This document shows positions 27,942 to 37,287 of a stretch of DNA of 64,000 bases, one piece after another. The DNA is from Clostridium thermarum (GTDB lineage: Bacteria > Bacillota > Clostridia > Clostridiales > Clostridiaceae), in assembly GCF_006351925.1 (NCBI RefSeq), contig NZ_CP040924.1, forward strand, positions 2,981,001-3,045,000, written 5' to 3'. The notes beneath the pieces were generated by a model. The model did no database searches, had not been told where the DNA came from, and worked only from the letters and a program-made list of their open reading frames with translations. How positions within the stretch are numbered: the first letter of the stretch is position 1; every line of letters starts with the position of its first letter. The position numbers and the translations under genes were made by a program.

Positions 27942-28185
27942 AAAAAACGGAAAATATTCACCCTTTGTTTGCTATACCCAAAATCAGCTGAAATCTGCTT
28001 GAGCTACTTAAATTATACCTCATTTTTGTCTAAAATAAGCAAAAAATTACTCTTATAACCAAAAATCTTATCTAGTATCGATTTTACGGTGGAAGTTAAT
28101 TCTACAAAGTGGAAGTTAACTTTTCAATTCACCCTTTATTAATTTTTTTAAAATTTGCGTTAATAGTTTAACATGCCGACAATTT
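27942..28185. other. Gap between IS30-type element and rex
   Basis: No gene is seen. The stretch carries two further GTGGAAGTTA motifs in direct orientation (about 28091 and 28109) that match motifs inside the left end of the IS, and one half of the possible target duplication near 28134. It is either the real right end of the element or a scar of an earlier one. Confidence 0.5.
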
Positions 28186-28824
28186 TTATTCTGATTCTTT
28201 CTCGTTCAATAAGTAGGTTAAGGTCAACAAGCTTTCACTTAAATGAACATTCTCCACTATTACATTTTCTGGAGTATTAAGATCAACCGGTGCAAAGTTC
28301 CATATTCCCTTTACTCCATTGGCTACAAGCATATCACATACTTTTTGTGCATTTATTCTTGGAACACAAATTATTCCTATGTCTATGGGATTACTTTTCA
28401 GAAAGTCCTGCATACTATCGATATCATGTATTTCTACATCTCTAATTCTCAAGCCGATAAGCTTCGGATTAGCATCAAAGATTGCCTGGAGTTTAAAACC
28501 TAAGGTTGAAAACCTGGTATAGTTTGCAATGGCCTGACCTATGTTTCCTGCACCTATGATTACAGTCTTATACTCTTTAGTTAGTCCTAGGATCCCGCTT
28601 ATTTGATTATATAGTTCCTTAACGTTATAACCATAGCCTTGCTGACCAAAATCTCCAAAACAGTTCAAGTCCTGTCTGATTTGCGATGCAGTAAAACCTA
28701 TCTTTTCACTTAAGTCCTTGGATGAAATTCTATCAACGTCATTATTTAACATTTCACGAAGATATCTGTGATACTTTGGCAGTCTCTTTATCACCGCCAT
28801 TGAAATATTCTTTTTTCTTTCCAT
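28186..28824 (-). CDS. rex: Redox-sensing transcriptional repressor Rex
   Basis: The ATG at 28824 (site AAGAGGTG) gives 212 residues, the normal Rex length; the longer frame from 28917 adds no homologous sequence. It has an N-terminal winged helix (KRLPKYHRYLREML, then ISSKDLSEKIGFTASQIRQD), the FGDFGQQGYGYNV hinge and a Rossmann domain with VIIGAGNIGQAIANY. It senses the NADH/NAD ratio and represses fermentation genes. In clostridia rex is commonly next to crt; here the same order is kept but an IS separates them. The matching operator lies before crt. Confidence 0.96.
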   Translation of the reverse strand: MERKKNISMAVIKRLPKYHRYLREMLNNDVDRISSKDLSEKIGFTASQIRQDLNCFGDFGQQGYGYNVKELYNQISGILGLTKEYKTVIIGAGNIGQAIANYTRFSTLGFKLQAIFDANPKLIGLRIRDVEIHDIDSMQDFLKSNPIDIGIICVPRINAQKVCDMLVANGVKGIWNFAPVDLNTPENVIVENVHLSESLLTLTYLLNEKESE

Positions 28825-28936
28825 AACACACCTCTTTACATATAGGATAGAATAGAATAGTATATTTAACTTTGTTATAATTTTCATTATTGGAAATATA
28901 CTTATAGAACAATGCAATAATTTTTCCTACCAAATT

Positions 28937-28966
28937 ATTATCATACAAAAACACCTATAAAGTCAA
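28937..28966 (-). promoter_or_regulatory. Promoter of rex
   Basis: TTGACT (complement of 28961-28966), 18-base spacer, GATAAT preceded by T (complement of 28937-28942), about 110 bases before the rex start. Confidence 0.6.
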
Positions 28967-29049
28967 GGCTAGACGCAAAGTTTACATACTATTCATTATG
29001 ACCTTTTGTATCGAATAATTACATTATTCATTAGTAAATAATTATAAAG

Positions 29050-29078
29050 TTGTTAAACTCACTTATTAATATTATAAT
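29050..29078 (+). promoter_or_regulatory. Promoter of the ABC-F gene
   Basis: TTGTTA at 29050-29055, 17-base spacer, perfect TATAAT at 29073-29078. The leader to the start codon is about 55 bases and holds a small AGGGTTTTATACCCT hairpin but no obvious attenuator peptide. Confidence 0.7.
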
Positions 29079-29140
29079 TATAAAGGGTTTTATACCCTGT
29101 AATCGTATGTGAAAAAATATCCTAAAGGAATGATAGATAA

Positions 29141-31057
29141 ATGATAGTAATGAGTTGTAAAAATATACACAAGAGTTACGGTGTAGACGTAATACTGGAG
29201 GACATAACCTTTAACATAAACGAAGGTGATAAGGTTGGTCTTATAGGAGCTAACGGAGCCGGTAAGTCCACCTTATTCAAAATATTGACAGGGCAGCTGT
29301 CACAGGACAGCGGAGAGGTCTATATAGACAAGGGAAAGACCATTGGCTACTTGTCTCAGCATCTCTCTTTGGACAGTACCAGTACAATTTATGAAGAAGC
29401 TCTAAAGGTTTTTCAAGATTTGATTAATTTAGAGAAAAAGATGGCTGACTTAGAAGAAAAGTTAAATGAACCTTATGATGCTTCCAAAGAAGATTATCAC
29501 AATAGAATAATAAGGGAATACACCACCACTTGCGAACTTTTAGAAAAAAGAGGCGGCTATACTTATAAGGGCGAGGTTCACCGTGTACTTACAGGTTTAG
29601 GCTTTACCGAGGAAGACTTTTCAAAGAACATAAATATTCTAAGCGGAGGCCAAAAGACAAGGGCTGCTCTTTGCAAGCTACTGCTTACAAAACCAGATAT
29701 AATTTTGCTGGATGAACCTACGAACCATTTGGATTTAAACGCCATAGAGTGGTTGGAAGATTATCTTAAAGCCTACAAAGGAACCATAGTGGTCATATCC
29801 CATGACAGATTCTTTTTGGACTCTGTAACCAATGCAACTTTTGAACTGCTCCGCGGCAAGATGAAATGCTATAATGCCAGCTATACAAAGTTTATTGAGC
29901 TGCGTAAGAAGGATTACGAGGTCCAGTTAAAGGCTTATAAGCTCCAGCAGGCTGAAATAAAAAGACAAGAAGAAATTATCGAGCGTTATCGGTCTTATAA
30001 CCGTGAAAAGAGTATAAAGGCTGCAGAAAGCCGTGAAAAACAATTGGCAAGAATGGAGCGAATTGATGCTACTGTTACCGATGAAAGAGGTGCAAAGATT
30101 TCCTTTGAAGCCATGATAAAGAGCGGCAATGATGTTTTACATGCGGAAAGGCTGTCTAAAAGCTATGGGGATAAAACCTTGTTTACCAATGTGGCTTTTG
30201 ATATAAAGCGTGGAGACAAAACTGCTTTAATCGGTGAAAACGGAAGGGGAAAAACTACTTTATTTAAAATAATTTTAGATAAGGTTAAACCCGATACCGG
30301 TTTTGTCTATACCGGCAAAAATGTTCAACCTGGCTACTATGATCAGGAGCAATCTGACCTTCATGAAGATAAGACTGTAATAGATGAAGTTTGGGATGAG
30401 TTCCCCAATATGACCACCACAGAGCTCAGAAATGCTCTGGCAGCCTTCTTATTTACCGGAGATGATGTGTTCAAGATTATTTCTACCCTAAGCGGCGGTG
30501 AAAAATGCAGAATAAATCTGTTAAAGCTTATGCTTTCCAAGAACAATCTGCTGCTGTTGGATGAGCCCACTAATCACTTAGACATCATGTCCCGTGAAGC
30601 CCTGGAGGACGCCCTCATAGATTATGATGGTACCTTGATAGTAATATCCCATGACAGATATTTTCTGAATAAAGTTATAAACAAAATATATGAGCTTAAT
30701 ATAGACGGAATCAAGGAATACCTGGGCAACTATAACTACTATGTAGAAAAGAAAAAAAACACCCGCCATTTTGAAGAACTTGAGCAGTTGGAAGGCGGTA
30801 TGACAAAGACCAAGCTTCAGGAAGAAAGAAGGAAAAAGAAGGACTTGGAGAAGGCTCAAAAAGAACAGGCCCAAAGGGTTAAAAATCTTGAAGCCTTCAT
30901 AGCTAAAAAGGAAGAGAACCTAAGAGAGCTCAATGATAAGCTGTGCCTTGAAGAAGTTTACTCAAATCCTGAGAAGAGTCAGCAAGTTCATAAACAGATC
31001 AGTGAACTGGAAAGTGAAATTGAAAAACTGTATGAGGAATGGGAAGAGCTTGTTTAG
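29141..31057 (+). CDS. ABC-F family ATPase (YdiF/Uup-like)
   Basis: The 638-residue soluble protein has two ABC domains and no membrane part. Domain 1: LIGANGAGKSTLFKIL (about 34), LSGGQKTRAALCKLL, IILLDEPTNHLD. A charged linker (about 245-300) follows. Domain 2: LIGENGRGKTTLFKI (about 363), LSGGEKCRINLLKLM, LLLLDEPTNHLD. A coiled-coil tail (about 550-638) follows. ABC-F proteins act on the ribosome E site, some as translation factors, others giving antibiotic protection. The tail and length resemble YdiF/YfmR housekeeping types; resistance cannot be judged from sequence. Start ATG 29141, with a second possible ATG at 29150. Confidence 0.92.
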   Translation: MIVMSCKNIHKSYGVDVILEDITFNINEGDKVGLIGANGAGKSTLFKILTGQLSQDSGEVYIDKGKTIGYLSQHLSLDSTSTIYEEALKVFQDLINLEKKMADLEEKLNEPYDASKEDYHNRIIREYTTTCELLEKRGGYTYKGEVHRVLTGLGFTEEDFSKNINILSGGQKTRAALCKLLLTKPDIILLDEPTNHLDLNAIEWLEDYLKAYKGTIVVISHDRFFLDSVTNATFELLRGKMKCYNASYTKFIELRKKDYEVQLKAYKLQQAEIKRQEEIIERYRSYNREKSIKAAESREKQLARMERIDATVTDERGAKISFEAMIKSGNDVLHAERLSKSYGDKTLFTNVAFDIKRGDKTALIGENGRGKTTLFKIILDKVKPDTGFVYTGKNVQPGYYDQEQSDLHEDKTVIDEVWDEFPNMTTTELRNALAAFLFTGDDVFKIISTLSGGEKCRINLLKLMLSKNNLLLLDEPTNHLDIMSREALEDALIDYDGTLIVISHDRYFLNKVINKIYELNIDGIKEYLGNYNYYVEKKKNTRHFEELEQLEGGMTKTKLQEERRKKKDLEKAQKEQAQRVKNLEAFIAKKEENLRELNDKLCLEEVYSNPEKSQQVHKQISELESEIEKLYEEWEELV

Positions 31058-31080
31058 TTGTTCTCTCTCTCCATATATAT

Positions 31081-31115
31081 AATGCGGTGGCTGCTAACAG
31101 CCCCGCATTTTTTAT
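31081..31115 (+). terminator. Terminator between the ABC-F and htrA genes
   Basis: AATGCGGTGGCTG and CAGCCCCGCATT form a long stem around CTAA, followed by TTTTTT. The two genes converge here, and the A-rich left side is weak, so it mainly ends the plus-strand gene. Confidence 0.8.
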
Positions 31116-31117
31116 CT

Positions 31118-32515
31118 TTAGCTTTCTCTTAAAGTAAGCTCTAATTCCTTATACTTTCCGTTTCTATATACCTCTATCTTAACCACATCTCCGGCATTAA
31201 GCTTAGACTTTAAGGCATTTATTTCTGCTATAGTCTTTACCTTTTGTCCGTTAAACTTTGTAATGACATCACCGGGACGAAGACCAGCCATTTCTGCTGG
31301 ACTAAATTCCTGAACACTCTGAATATAGGCCCCTTCAACTAAGTTATTTGCTTTAGCTGTAGCAGCATCTATATCTCTTCCGGATATACCTATCATCAAA
31401 ATCGGCTTTGATAAGTCCGGAATTTGCTCCTTAACTAGATCAATTGGAATTGCAAAGCCCATTCCGTCTACACTATTTGTACCTGTTGTATCAATCTTAG
31501 CTGTATTTATTCCAATTACCTGTCCTCTTGAATTTAAAAGCGGTCCACCACTGTTACCATTGTTTATAGCTGCGTCAGTCTGGATATAAGGTACATTTGA
31601 GTCTCCAAGGTTTCTGTTAACGGCACTTATTATACCGCTGGTTACTGATCCCAAGAATTCCTTTCCAAGAGGATTTCCTATAGCAACAACAGTCTCACCA
31701 ACTTGTAGGCTGGAGGAATTACCAAGTTCAACTACACCGGGCACTTTGATATCTTCTGCAATCTTAACTACGGCAATATCCTGAGAAGCATTGTAATTTA
31801 CTACCTTTGCGTTTACTTCCTTACCGTTGTTTAGTATAACCTTAACGTCTTGAGCACCGGATATTACATGGTAGTTTGTTAGTACATAGCCCTCTTCATT
31901 TATAATCATTCCAGACCCGATACCCTCTGAAATCCTTTCATTTCCGAACCAATCTATTCCGGCCACACTCTTAACTGATACACCAACAACCGCCGGTCCA
32001 ACCTTTTTAACTATTTCAGTTATAGTTAAGGCCCCTTCTTCCGGTGCTGTTGTAGTTGGATGAAGGTCATAAGGTACTGAATTTACAGCACTGTTTTCAG
32101 CAACACTCTTATACAGTGGAGTCTGCTCGAATAATGTAGTATTGGGTAAAATATAGAAGGCCGCTCCAAGTGAAGCACCGGCTCCAATGGTTGCACATAT
32201 TACACCTGTCAAAATATAAGACATGGCCCTTCTAAAGCCGCCTCTTTTCTTCTTTGGTCTCTGTTGTACATAAGCACTATAGCTTACATCTACCGGTGTT
32301 GTATAGTTCATGTTCTGGGTGTTGCTATTTGCAGCGTTAAAGGTATAGCCATTTCCCCCTTGGTTATATTGTCCGTAGCGGTTGTATCCATTGCTTGCAT
32401 TTAAATTACCTTCATTTTGATTATAGCTTTCATTATTGTTTTGGTTATAATTCTGGTTATAGTTTTCATTATTATACGAATTATTATTTTCATTGTTGTT
32501 TCTGTTGAATTCCAT
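31118..32515 (-). CDS. htrA: HtrA/DegP-like serine protease with PDZ domain
   Basis: The 465-residue protein has an Asn/Tyr/Gln-rich cytoplasmic N-terminus (1-88), a transmembrane anchor (about 98-122), a trypsin-like protease domain and one C-terminal PDZ domain (about 375-460). The catalytic triad is visible: His in LTNYHVISGA, Asp in ASQDIAVVKIAED, Ser in NNGNSGGPLLNSRGQ. It degrades misfolded proteins at the outer face of the membrane. The low-complexity start is unusual in length. The upstream region carries four phased TGACA-type half-sites, suggesting dedicated stress control. Confidence 0.95.
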   Translation of the reverse strand: MEFNRNNNENNNSYNNENYNQNYNQNNNESYNQNEGNLNASNGYNRYGQYNQGGNGYTFNAANSNTQNMNYTTPVDVSYSAYVQQRPKKKRGGFRRAMSYILTGVICATIGAGASLGAAFYILPNTTLFEQTPLYKSVAENSAVNSVPYDLHPTTTAPEEGALTITEIVKKVGPAVVGVSVKSVAGIDWFGNERISEGIGSGMIINEEGYVLTNYHVISGAQDVKVILNNGKEVNAKVVNYNASQDIAVVKIAEDIKVPGVVELGNSSSLQVGETVVAIGNPLGKEFLGSVTSGIISAVNRNLGDSNVPYIQTDAAINNGNSGGPLLNSRGQVIGINTAKIDTTGTNSVDGMGFAIPIDLVKEQIPDLSKPILMIGISGRDIDAATAKANNLVEGAYIQSVQEFSPAEMAGLRPGDVITKFNGQKVKTIAEINALKSKLNAGDVVKIEVYRNGKYKELELTLRES

Positions 32516-32581
32516 ACTATTACCTCCTCTATATTGCTTGTTCCACCATTTATTTTATGTACTTATAATAAACTGTCTTTG

Positions 32582-32619
32582 TGACAGTTTGGTGTCAAAA
32601 TCATGACATTTTCATGTCA
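32582..32619 (-). promoter_or_regulatory. Phased TGACA/TGTCA operator-like array upstream of htrA
   Basis: TGACA at 32582, TGTCA at 32593, TGACA at 32604 and TGTCA at 32615: alternating half-sites with starts exactly 11 bases apart. They form two inverted repeats on the same face of the helix, 67-104 bases before the htrA start. Confidence 0.6.
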
Positions 32620-32644
32620 AAATTAAAATTTTAACCCATAGTAT

Positions 32645-32673
32645 ACAAAAAAAAGTGGATTACTCCACTTTTT
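32645..32673 (-). terminator. Terminator of the histidine operon
   Basis: AAAAGTGGA at 32651-32659 pairs with 32664-32672 around a 4-base loop; a run of T follows on the minus strand. It lies 14 bases after the hisE stop. Confidence 0.9.
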
Positions 32674-32686
32674 AAAATATCGGCCT

Positions 32687-33016
32687 TTACAGCACTGTCA
32701 CTTCAGCTTTTTCTGCTTTTTTATTACCTATCTTTTGCCGCCTTTTTTCTAGTTCTGCTTCTATTTCATTTAATTCTATTTCTTTTTGGGCCATGAGAAC
32801 CAGGATATGATAACAGAGATCACATATTTCTGTGACTGTTTCCACTTTATCCTTATTTTTTGCTGCCACAATTACCTCTGTGGATTCCTCCCCTATTTTC
32901 TTTAATATTTTATCTAAACCACTCTTGAAGAGGTAGTTTGTATAAGAGCCTTCCATGGGGCAGGCTTTTCTTTCTTGAATCACCTGATATAGAGCTTGTA
33001 TTACATTCTCAGTCAT
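32687..33016 (-). CDS. hisE: Phosphoribosyl-ATP pyrophosphatase
   Basis: The 109-residue MazG-like enzyme catalyses the second step of histidine synthesis. Family motifs: [33 protein letters not shown] with the metal-binding acids, and [17 protein letters not shown]. It is separate from hisI rather than fused, and an IS-derived MITE lies between them, so it may be partly uncoupled from the operon. A small Lys-rich tail extends beyond the family core. Confidence 0.95.
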   Translation of the reverse strand: MTENVIQALYQVIQERKACPMEGSYTNYLFKSGLDKILKKIGEESTEVIVAAKNKDKVETVTEICDLCYHILVLMAQKEIELNEIEAELEKRRQKIGNKKAEKAEVTVL

Positions 33017-33069
33017 GATATTCTCCTTTCAAATATATTTGTGATAAGACTTCAATTTTGCATCATGCG

Positions 33070-33141
33070 GCTTTGTTTTAAGAAACAGTTGATTGACAAG
33101 CTTCCTGTAATTTTGCCATCAACTGTTCTTTAAAACAAAGC
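33070..33141. repeat. 72-bp MITE related to the IS1595-type element, copy 1
   Basis: Inverted ends of 26 bases (33070-33095 and 33116-33141) match in 23 positions and equal the terminal repeats of the IS at 42620-43920 (GCTTTGTTTTAA...AGTTGAT). Only about 20 bases lie between them. It sits between hisI and hisE and would form a long hairpin in the his mRNA. No clear target duplication remains. Confidence 0.85.
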
Positions 33142-33213
33142 ATTATATTGTCATTTTGTCTAACCCACGTAGGCTGCCATTGTCGTCCTAACATCAGTCA
33201 TAATTTTATTAGC

Positions 33214-33537
33214 TCACTGATTGAATCTTCTATAAAAGCAACTGAAACTGCCGGTATGACAAGCCGGGCCTATTTGGTCTACCAATATCAATAATGTATC
33301 CTGGTCACAATCTATAAAAATATCTTTTACATATTGAAAGTGCCCTGAGCTTTCACCTTTATTCCAAAGCTTTTGTCTTGACCGGCTCCAGAACCATGTC
33401 TTCCCCGTTCTCAATGTGAGCCTTATTGATTCTTCATTCATATAGGCAAGCATTAACACTTCTTTTGATTGGTAATGCTGTACAATGGCCGGTATAAGTC
33501 CCTCGGCGTTATACTTTAGATTTTTTATCTCAGTCAT
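33214..33537 (-). CDS. hisI: Phosphoribosyl-AMP cyclohydrolase
   Basis: The 107-residue enzyme opens the purine ring in step three of histidine synthesis. Zn and Mg sites are visible: [13 protein letters not shown] with the Asp-rich metal site and [13 protein letters not shown] with two cysteines; the [21 protein letters not shown] block is also canonical. It starts 3 bases after hisF. It is a single-domain HisI, not a HisIE fusion. Confidence 0.96.
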   Translation of the reverse strand: MTEIKNLKYNAEGLIPAIVQHYQSKEVLMLAYMNEESIRLTLRTGKTWFWSRSRQKLWNKGESSGHFQYVKDIFIDCDQDTLLILVDQIGPACHTGSFSCFYRRFNQ

Positions 33538-33540
33538 ATG

Positions 33541-34302
33541 CTATCTCCTTACCGGTATGTTTTTTTTATGCAAGTACTCTTTTACCTCTTTCACTGTCAA
33601 TTCTCTAAAATGAAACAAGGAGGCCGCCAGTGCAGCATCCGCCTTAGTTTCTTGAAATACTTGGGAAAAGTGATCAAGGCTGCCGCACCCTCCGGAGGCT
33701 ATCACCGGAATATTCACGGTTTCTGTAACAGCCTTAGTCATGGCAATATCAAAGCCATACTTTGTTCCATCTGCATCCATGCTGGTCAGAAGTATTTCAC
33801 CGGCCCCCAGCCTTTGCACTTCTCTTACCCATTCCAGTAGATCCAAGCCGGTGTCAATTCTGCCGCCATTGATTACAACGTTCCAGCCCCTGCAGTCTTG
33901 GCGCATTCTACCATCCACCGCCACTACCACGCATTGGCTTCCGAACTTATCTGCTGCTCTGCTGATTAGATATTTGTCTCTTACAGCTGCAGAGTTTATG
34001 GAAATTTTATCCGCCCCAGCCCGAAGGATTTCTTTGAAGTCTTCCACATCCCGGATGCCGCCGCCAACGGTAAGAGGTATAAAGACCTTTTCCGCAGTCC
34101 TCCTGACGACCTCCAGTATGGTGCCTCTCCCCTCATGGGTGGCTGTAATATCAAGAAAAACCAGTTCATCTGCCCCCTGTTCATTGTAGTACTCAGCGAT
34201 TTCCACCGGATCTCCTACATCCCTCAAATTTACAAAGTTAATTCCTTTAACCACTCGGCCCATATTTACATCTAAACATGGAATAATTCTCTTAGTAAGC
34301 AT
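33541..34302 (-). CDS. hisF: Imidazole glycerol phosphate synthase, cyclase subunit
   Basis: The 253-residue TIM barrel has both catalytic aspartates in family context: [16 protein letters not shown] near the N-terminus and [17 protein letters not shown] in the second half. Phosphate sites [10 protein letters not shown] and [11 protein letters not shown] are intact. It uses ammonia from HisH to form imidazole glycerol phosphate and AICAR. It lies 19 bases after hisA. Confidence 0.97.
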   Translation of the reverse strand: MLTKRIIPCLDVNMGRVVKGINFVNLRDVGDPVEIAEYYNEQGADELVFLDITATHEGRGTILEVVRRTAEKVFIPLTVGGGIRDVEDFKEILRAGADKISINSAAVRDKYLISRAADKFGSQCVVVAVDGRMRQDCRGWNVVINGGRIDTGLDLLEWVREVQRLGAGEILLTSMDADGTKYGFDIAMTKAVTETVNIPVIASGGCGSLDHFSQVFQETKADAALAASLFHFRELTVKEVKEYLHKKNIPVRR

Positions 34303-34321
34303 CTAAACTCCCTACTTTCCA

Positions 34322-35029
34322 TTAAATTTTCAGTGCCTCAGCCAAGGAAAGAGTGCCGTCATATATGGCTTTTCCGGTTATAGCTCCATAGATCTCCATA
34401 GCCTTCAAAGCTTTGATGTCTTCTATGTCCTTAATTCCACCGGAGGCAGTAATTTTACAGCTTACCTTTTCTTTTAATGCCGCCAGCTGCTGAAGATTAG
34501 GTCCCTCCAAGGTTCCGTCCCTGCTTATATCAGTGAAAATTATATTGTCTACACCGATGTCCTCCATTTTAAGAGCAAAATCTATATAGTGGACATCACT
34601 GGTGTTCAGCCAGCCCTCTATGGTGACTCTTCCATCTTTTGCATCTATTCCCACAGCTATGTGCTTTCCAAATTCTTTAACCGCTTCCACCACCATTTTG
34701 GGATTTTTCAGCGCCGCACTGCCTAAGATTACCCTGCTTATGCCCCGGTTTATAAGCTTGTCTATTGTCTTTAAATCCCTAATGCCTCCGCCAAGTTCTA
34801 CAGGTACATTTATTACCGATACAAGCTTCACAATAACTTCTTCATTGAAGGGATAGCCCATCAGGGCACCGTCCAAATCCACCATGTGAATGTATTCTGC
34901 ACCGGTTTCCTGAAAACTTTCTGCCACCTTCAAGGGGTCTTCTCCCACTACGGTAGTTTTGGAAAAATCCCCTTGGTAGAGCCTCACACATCTTCCTTGT
35001 CTAATATCTATAGCCGGAATTATAATCAT
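34322..35029 (-). CDS. hisA: ProFAR isomerase
   Basis: The 235-residue barrel isomerises the ribose of ProFAR. Catalytic Asp lies in [18 protein letters not shown] at the N-terminus and the second in [15 protein letters not shown]; phosphate loops [10 protein letters not shown] and [11 protein letters not shown] are present. Its start overlaps the hisH stop by 4 bases. Confidence 0.97.
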   Translation of the reverse strand: MIIIPAIDIRQGRCVRLYQGDFSKTTVVGEDPLKVAESFQETGAEYIHMVDLDGALMGYPFNEEVIVKLVSVINVPVELGGGIRDLKTIDKLINRGISRVILGSAALKNPKMVVEAVKEFGKHIAVGIDAKDGRVTIEGWLNTSDVHYIDFALKMEDIGVDNIIFTDISRDGTLEGPNLQQLAALKEKVSCKITASGGIKDIEDIKALKAMEIYGAITGKAIYDGTLSLAEALKI

Positions 35030-35637
35030 TTAACCAACTCCCCGAAGTTTCTTAAGATCTTCATTCCTATACTTCCGCTCTTTTCCGGATGAAATTGAGC
35101 TCCAAATACATTTCCCCGGCTTACTATTGCCGGCACTTTAATTCCATAAATAGAAAAGGCATTTAAGTTCTGAAGATTCTCCAGCTCTACATAATAGGAA
35201 TGAACGAAATATACAAAATTGCCCTCTTCAACTTCCTTCAGAAGAGGACACTGCTTGGCCAGATATAAATCATTCCACCCCATATGGGGAACTTTTAAGC
35301 TTTCATCCAGTTTTAGAACCTTTCCCTTAATCAGGCTTAGGCCTCTACATTCACTAACCTCATAACTTATATCGAAAAGCAGCTGCATCCCCAGGCATAT
35401 TCCAAGAATTGGCCTGTTTTCTCTTGCAAATTCCTTGATCAGTAGGTCTAGTCCGTTGCTAATTATATTTTTCATGGCATCAGGGAAGGCCCCAACCCCC
35501 GGCAGTATCAGGCCTTTTGCTCGTGAAAGTTCTTCCCTGTCACTGCTTATGAAAGCCTCATAGTCTAAAGCTTCAAAAGCCTTTTGCACGCTCCTTAGAT
35601 TTCCCATGCCATAATCTACAATACCTATCAAAACCAT
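35026..35637 (-). CDS. hisH: Imidazole glycerol phosphate synthase, glutaminase subunit
   Basis: The 203-residue class I glutamine amidotransferase has the nucleophile Cys in [12 protein letters not shown], the oxyanion strand [11 protein letters not shown], and the His-x-Glu pair in [12 protein letters not shown]. It makes ammonia for HisF. It overlaps hisA and follows hisB by 7 bases. Confidence 0.97.
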   Translation of the reverse strand: MVLIGIVDYGMGNLRSVQKAFEALDYEAFISSDREELSRAKGLILPGVGAFPDAMKNIISNGLDLLIKEFARENRPILGICLGMQLLFDISYEVSECRGLSLIKGKVLKLDESLKVPHMGWNDLYLAKQCPLLKEVEEGNFVYFVHSYYVELENLQNLNAFSIYGIKVPAIVSRGNVFGAQFHPEKSGSIGMKILRNFGELVK

Positions 35638-35644
35638 TCCTCCT

Positions 35645-36232
35645 CTACAGCATCCCTTTTGTAGACATTACACCCTTAATATTTTCATCAATAGTTACTG
35701 CCTTCCTCAAAGCTCTTCCAAAGGCCTTGAAAATAGCTTCTATTTTATGATGACTATTTTTGCCATACATTATCTTAATATGGAGGGTTATTCCTGCATT
35801 GTATGCTAAGGCCCTGAAAAATTCCTCTACCATATCAGTATCTAACTCCCCCACTCTATCAACAGTGAACTCTGCATCAAAGACCAGATAAGGACGACCG
35901 CTTATGTCCAAGGCCACGAAGGCCAAAGCCTCATCCATAGGTGTGTAAGCCGTTCCATATCTTTTGATTCCGGCCTTATCTCCCAGGGCTGCTTTTATAC
36001 AGCTGCCTAAGATTATACCTGTGTCTTCAACGGTGTGATGGCAGTCCACCTGTAAGTCACCCACAGCTTTTAAGTCTAGATTCATTCTTCCATGGACAGC
36101 CATCAGATGGAGCATATGATCAAAAAAGCCAATGCCGCTGTCTATATTACAGGTTCCGTCACCGTCTAAATTTATGGTCACCTTTATATCTGTTTCCTTT
36201 GTCTGTCTGGATTGGGTTTCAATTCTACTCAT
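35645..36232 (-). CDS. hisB: Imidazoleglycerol-phosphate dehydratase
   Basis: The 195-residue single-function enzyme has both manganese HHxxE motifs, [10 protein letters not shown] and [11 protein letters not shown], and the [14 protein letters not shown] block. It lacks the phosphatase domain found in the enterobacterial bifunctional HisB, so a separate histidinol-phosphatase is needed; none is encoded in this window. It overlaps hisC by 4 bases. Confidence 0.97.
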   Translation of the reverse strand: MSRIETQSRQTKETDIKVTINLDGDGTCNIDSGIGFFDHMLHLMAVHGRMNLDLKAVGDLQVDCHHTVEDTGIILGSCIKAALGDKAGIKRYGTAYTPMDEALAFVALDISGRPYLVFDAEFTVDRVGELDTDMVEEFFRALAYNAGITLHIKIMYGKNSHHKIEAIFKAFGRALRKAVTIDENIKGVMSTKGML

Positions 36233-37287
36233 AATATTTCCTCCAGTGCAGCTAGCAGAGCATCATTTTCTTCTCTTGAACCGGCATTTATCCTTAAGTT
36301 TTTGCCAAAAAAGCGTATTCCTATAGCCTTCTCCTTAAGGCTCTCATATATTTTCTTTGCCTCTGAGGATTTTATATATACAAAGTTTGATTTTGTGGGA
36401 TATATCTGAAACTTCTCACGGCCTACTCTCTTCTGTAATTCTACTAACCTTTCATACAGATAATCTCTTTCAGATATAATCTTCTCCACATTACTTTTAA
36501 TAAGCTCCGGATGCCTCAGTATAACTGCAGCAGCTGCCTGGGACAAGGCATTCACATTAAAAGGTGTCTTGACCTTTTTGAAGTTTTCAATGATTTTTTC
36601 ACCAGCAATAATAAACCCTACTCTTGCCGCCGCCAAGGACATAGCTTTTGAACAAGTTCTCATCACTGCTAGATTTTCGAACTCAGTTATGCAGTCTATT
36701 ACAGTCTCTCCGCAGAATTCAAAATATGCTTCATCCACTACTACTAAAGCATCAACCTTATCTACTATATAAAGAATTTCTTCCCGCGAAATAGTTCTAC
36801 CCGTAGGGTTGTTGGGAGCAGAGAATATTATCAGCTTTACATCTTCGTCCTTAGCCAGCCTAACAAAGTCCTCTATCTTAAATTCCAGTTCCTCTCCCAA
36901 GTCATACTCTAGTACATAAGCCCCCATTAAGGAGGCAAAAAACTTGTACATTGAGAAATCAGGCTTTAAGGTAAGTACTGCATCTCCACAATCCAAAAAT
37001 CCATTGATCAGTATTTGTATGATCTCATCAGAGCCATTGCCCGCCAAAATATATTTAGGATCTATGCCGCAATACCGACCATAGAGCATACATAATTCTG
37101 TAGAATCCGTATCGGGGTACCTGTTAAACATTACATTATTAAGTGCTTTCCACAGGTCTGTCTTAAGCTCTTCCGGAAAAGCTAAAAAGCTTTCATTTGC
37201 ATCTAACCTTACACTATAGTTGGTTTTATCTACCACATAGGGTTTGATCTTGATCAACTTTTCACTTATATTAAGCTTCCCCATCAC
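36229..37287 (-). CDS. hisC: Histidinol-phosphate aminotransferase
   Basis: The 352-residue PLP enzyme has the aminotransferase class I/II fold: [42 protein letters not shown] and the PLP-lysine segment [16 protein letters not shown]. It converts imidazole-acetol phosphate to histidinol phosphate. It overlaps hisD by 4 bases and hisB by 4, so translation of the three is coupled. Confidence 0.96.
   Translation of the reverse strand: MMGKLNISEKLIKIKPYVVDKTNYSVRLDANESFLAFPEELKTDLWKALNNVMFNRYPDTDSTELCMLYGRYCGIDPKYILAGNGSDEIIQILINGFLDCGDAVLTLKPDFSMYKFFASLMGAYVLEYDLGEELEFKIEDFVRLAKDEDVKLIIFSAPNNPTGRTISREEILYIVDKVDALVVVDEAYFEFCGETVIDCITEFENLAVMRTCSKAMSLAAARVGFIIAGEKIIENFKKVKTPFNVNALSQAAAAVILRHPELIKSNVEKIISERDYLYERLVELQKRVGREKFQIYPTKSNFVYIKSSEAKKIYESLKEKAIGIRFFGKNLRINAGSREENDALLAALEEIL

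Noticed and set aside
33740..34189. 149-codon open frame on the plus strand inside hisF
   Set aside because: Antisense shadow of hisF; no motif, no ribosome site.
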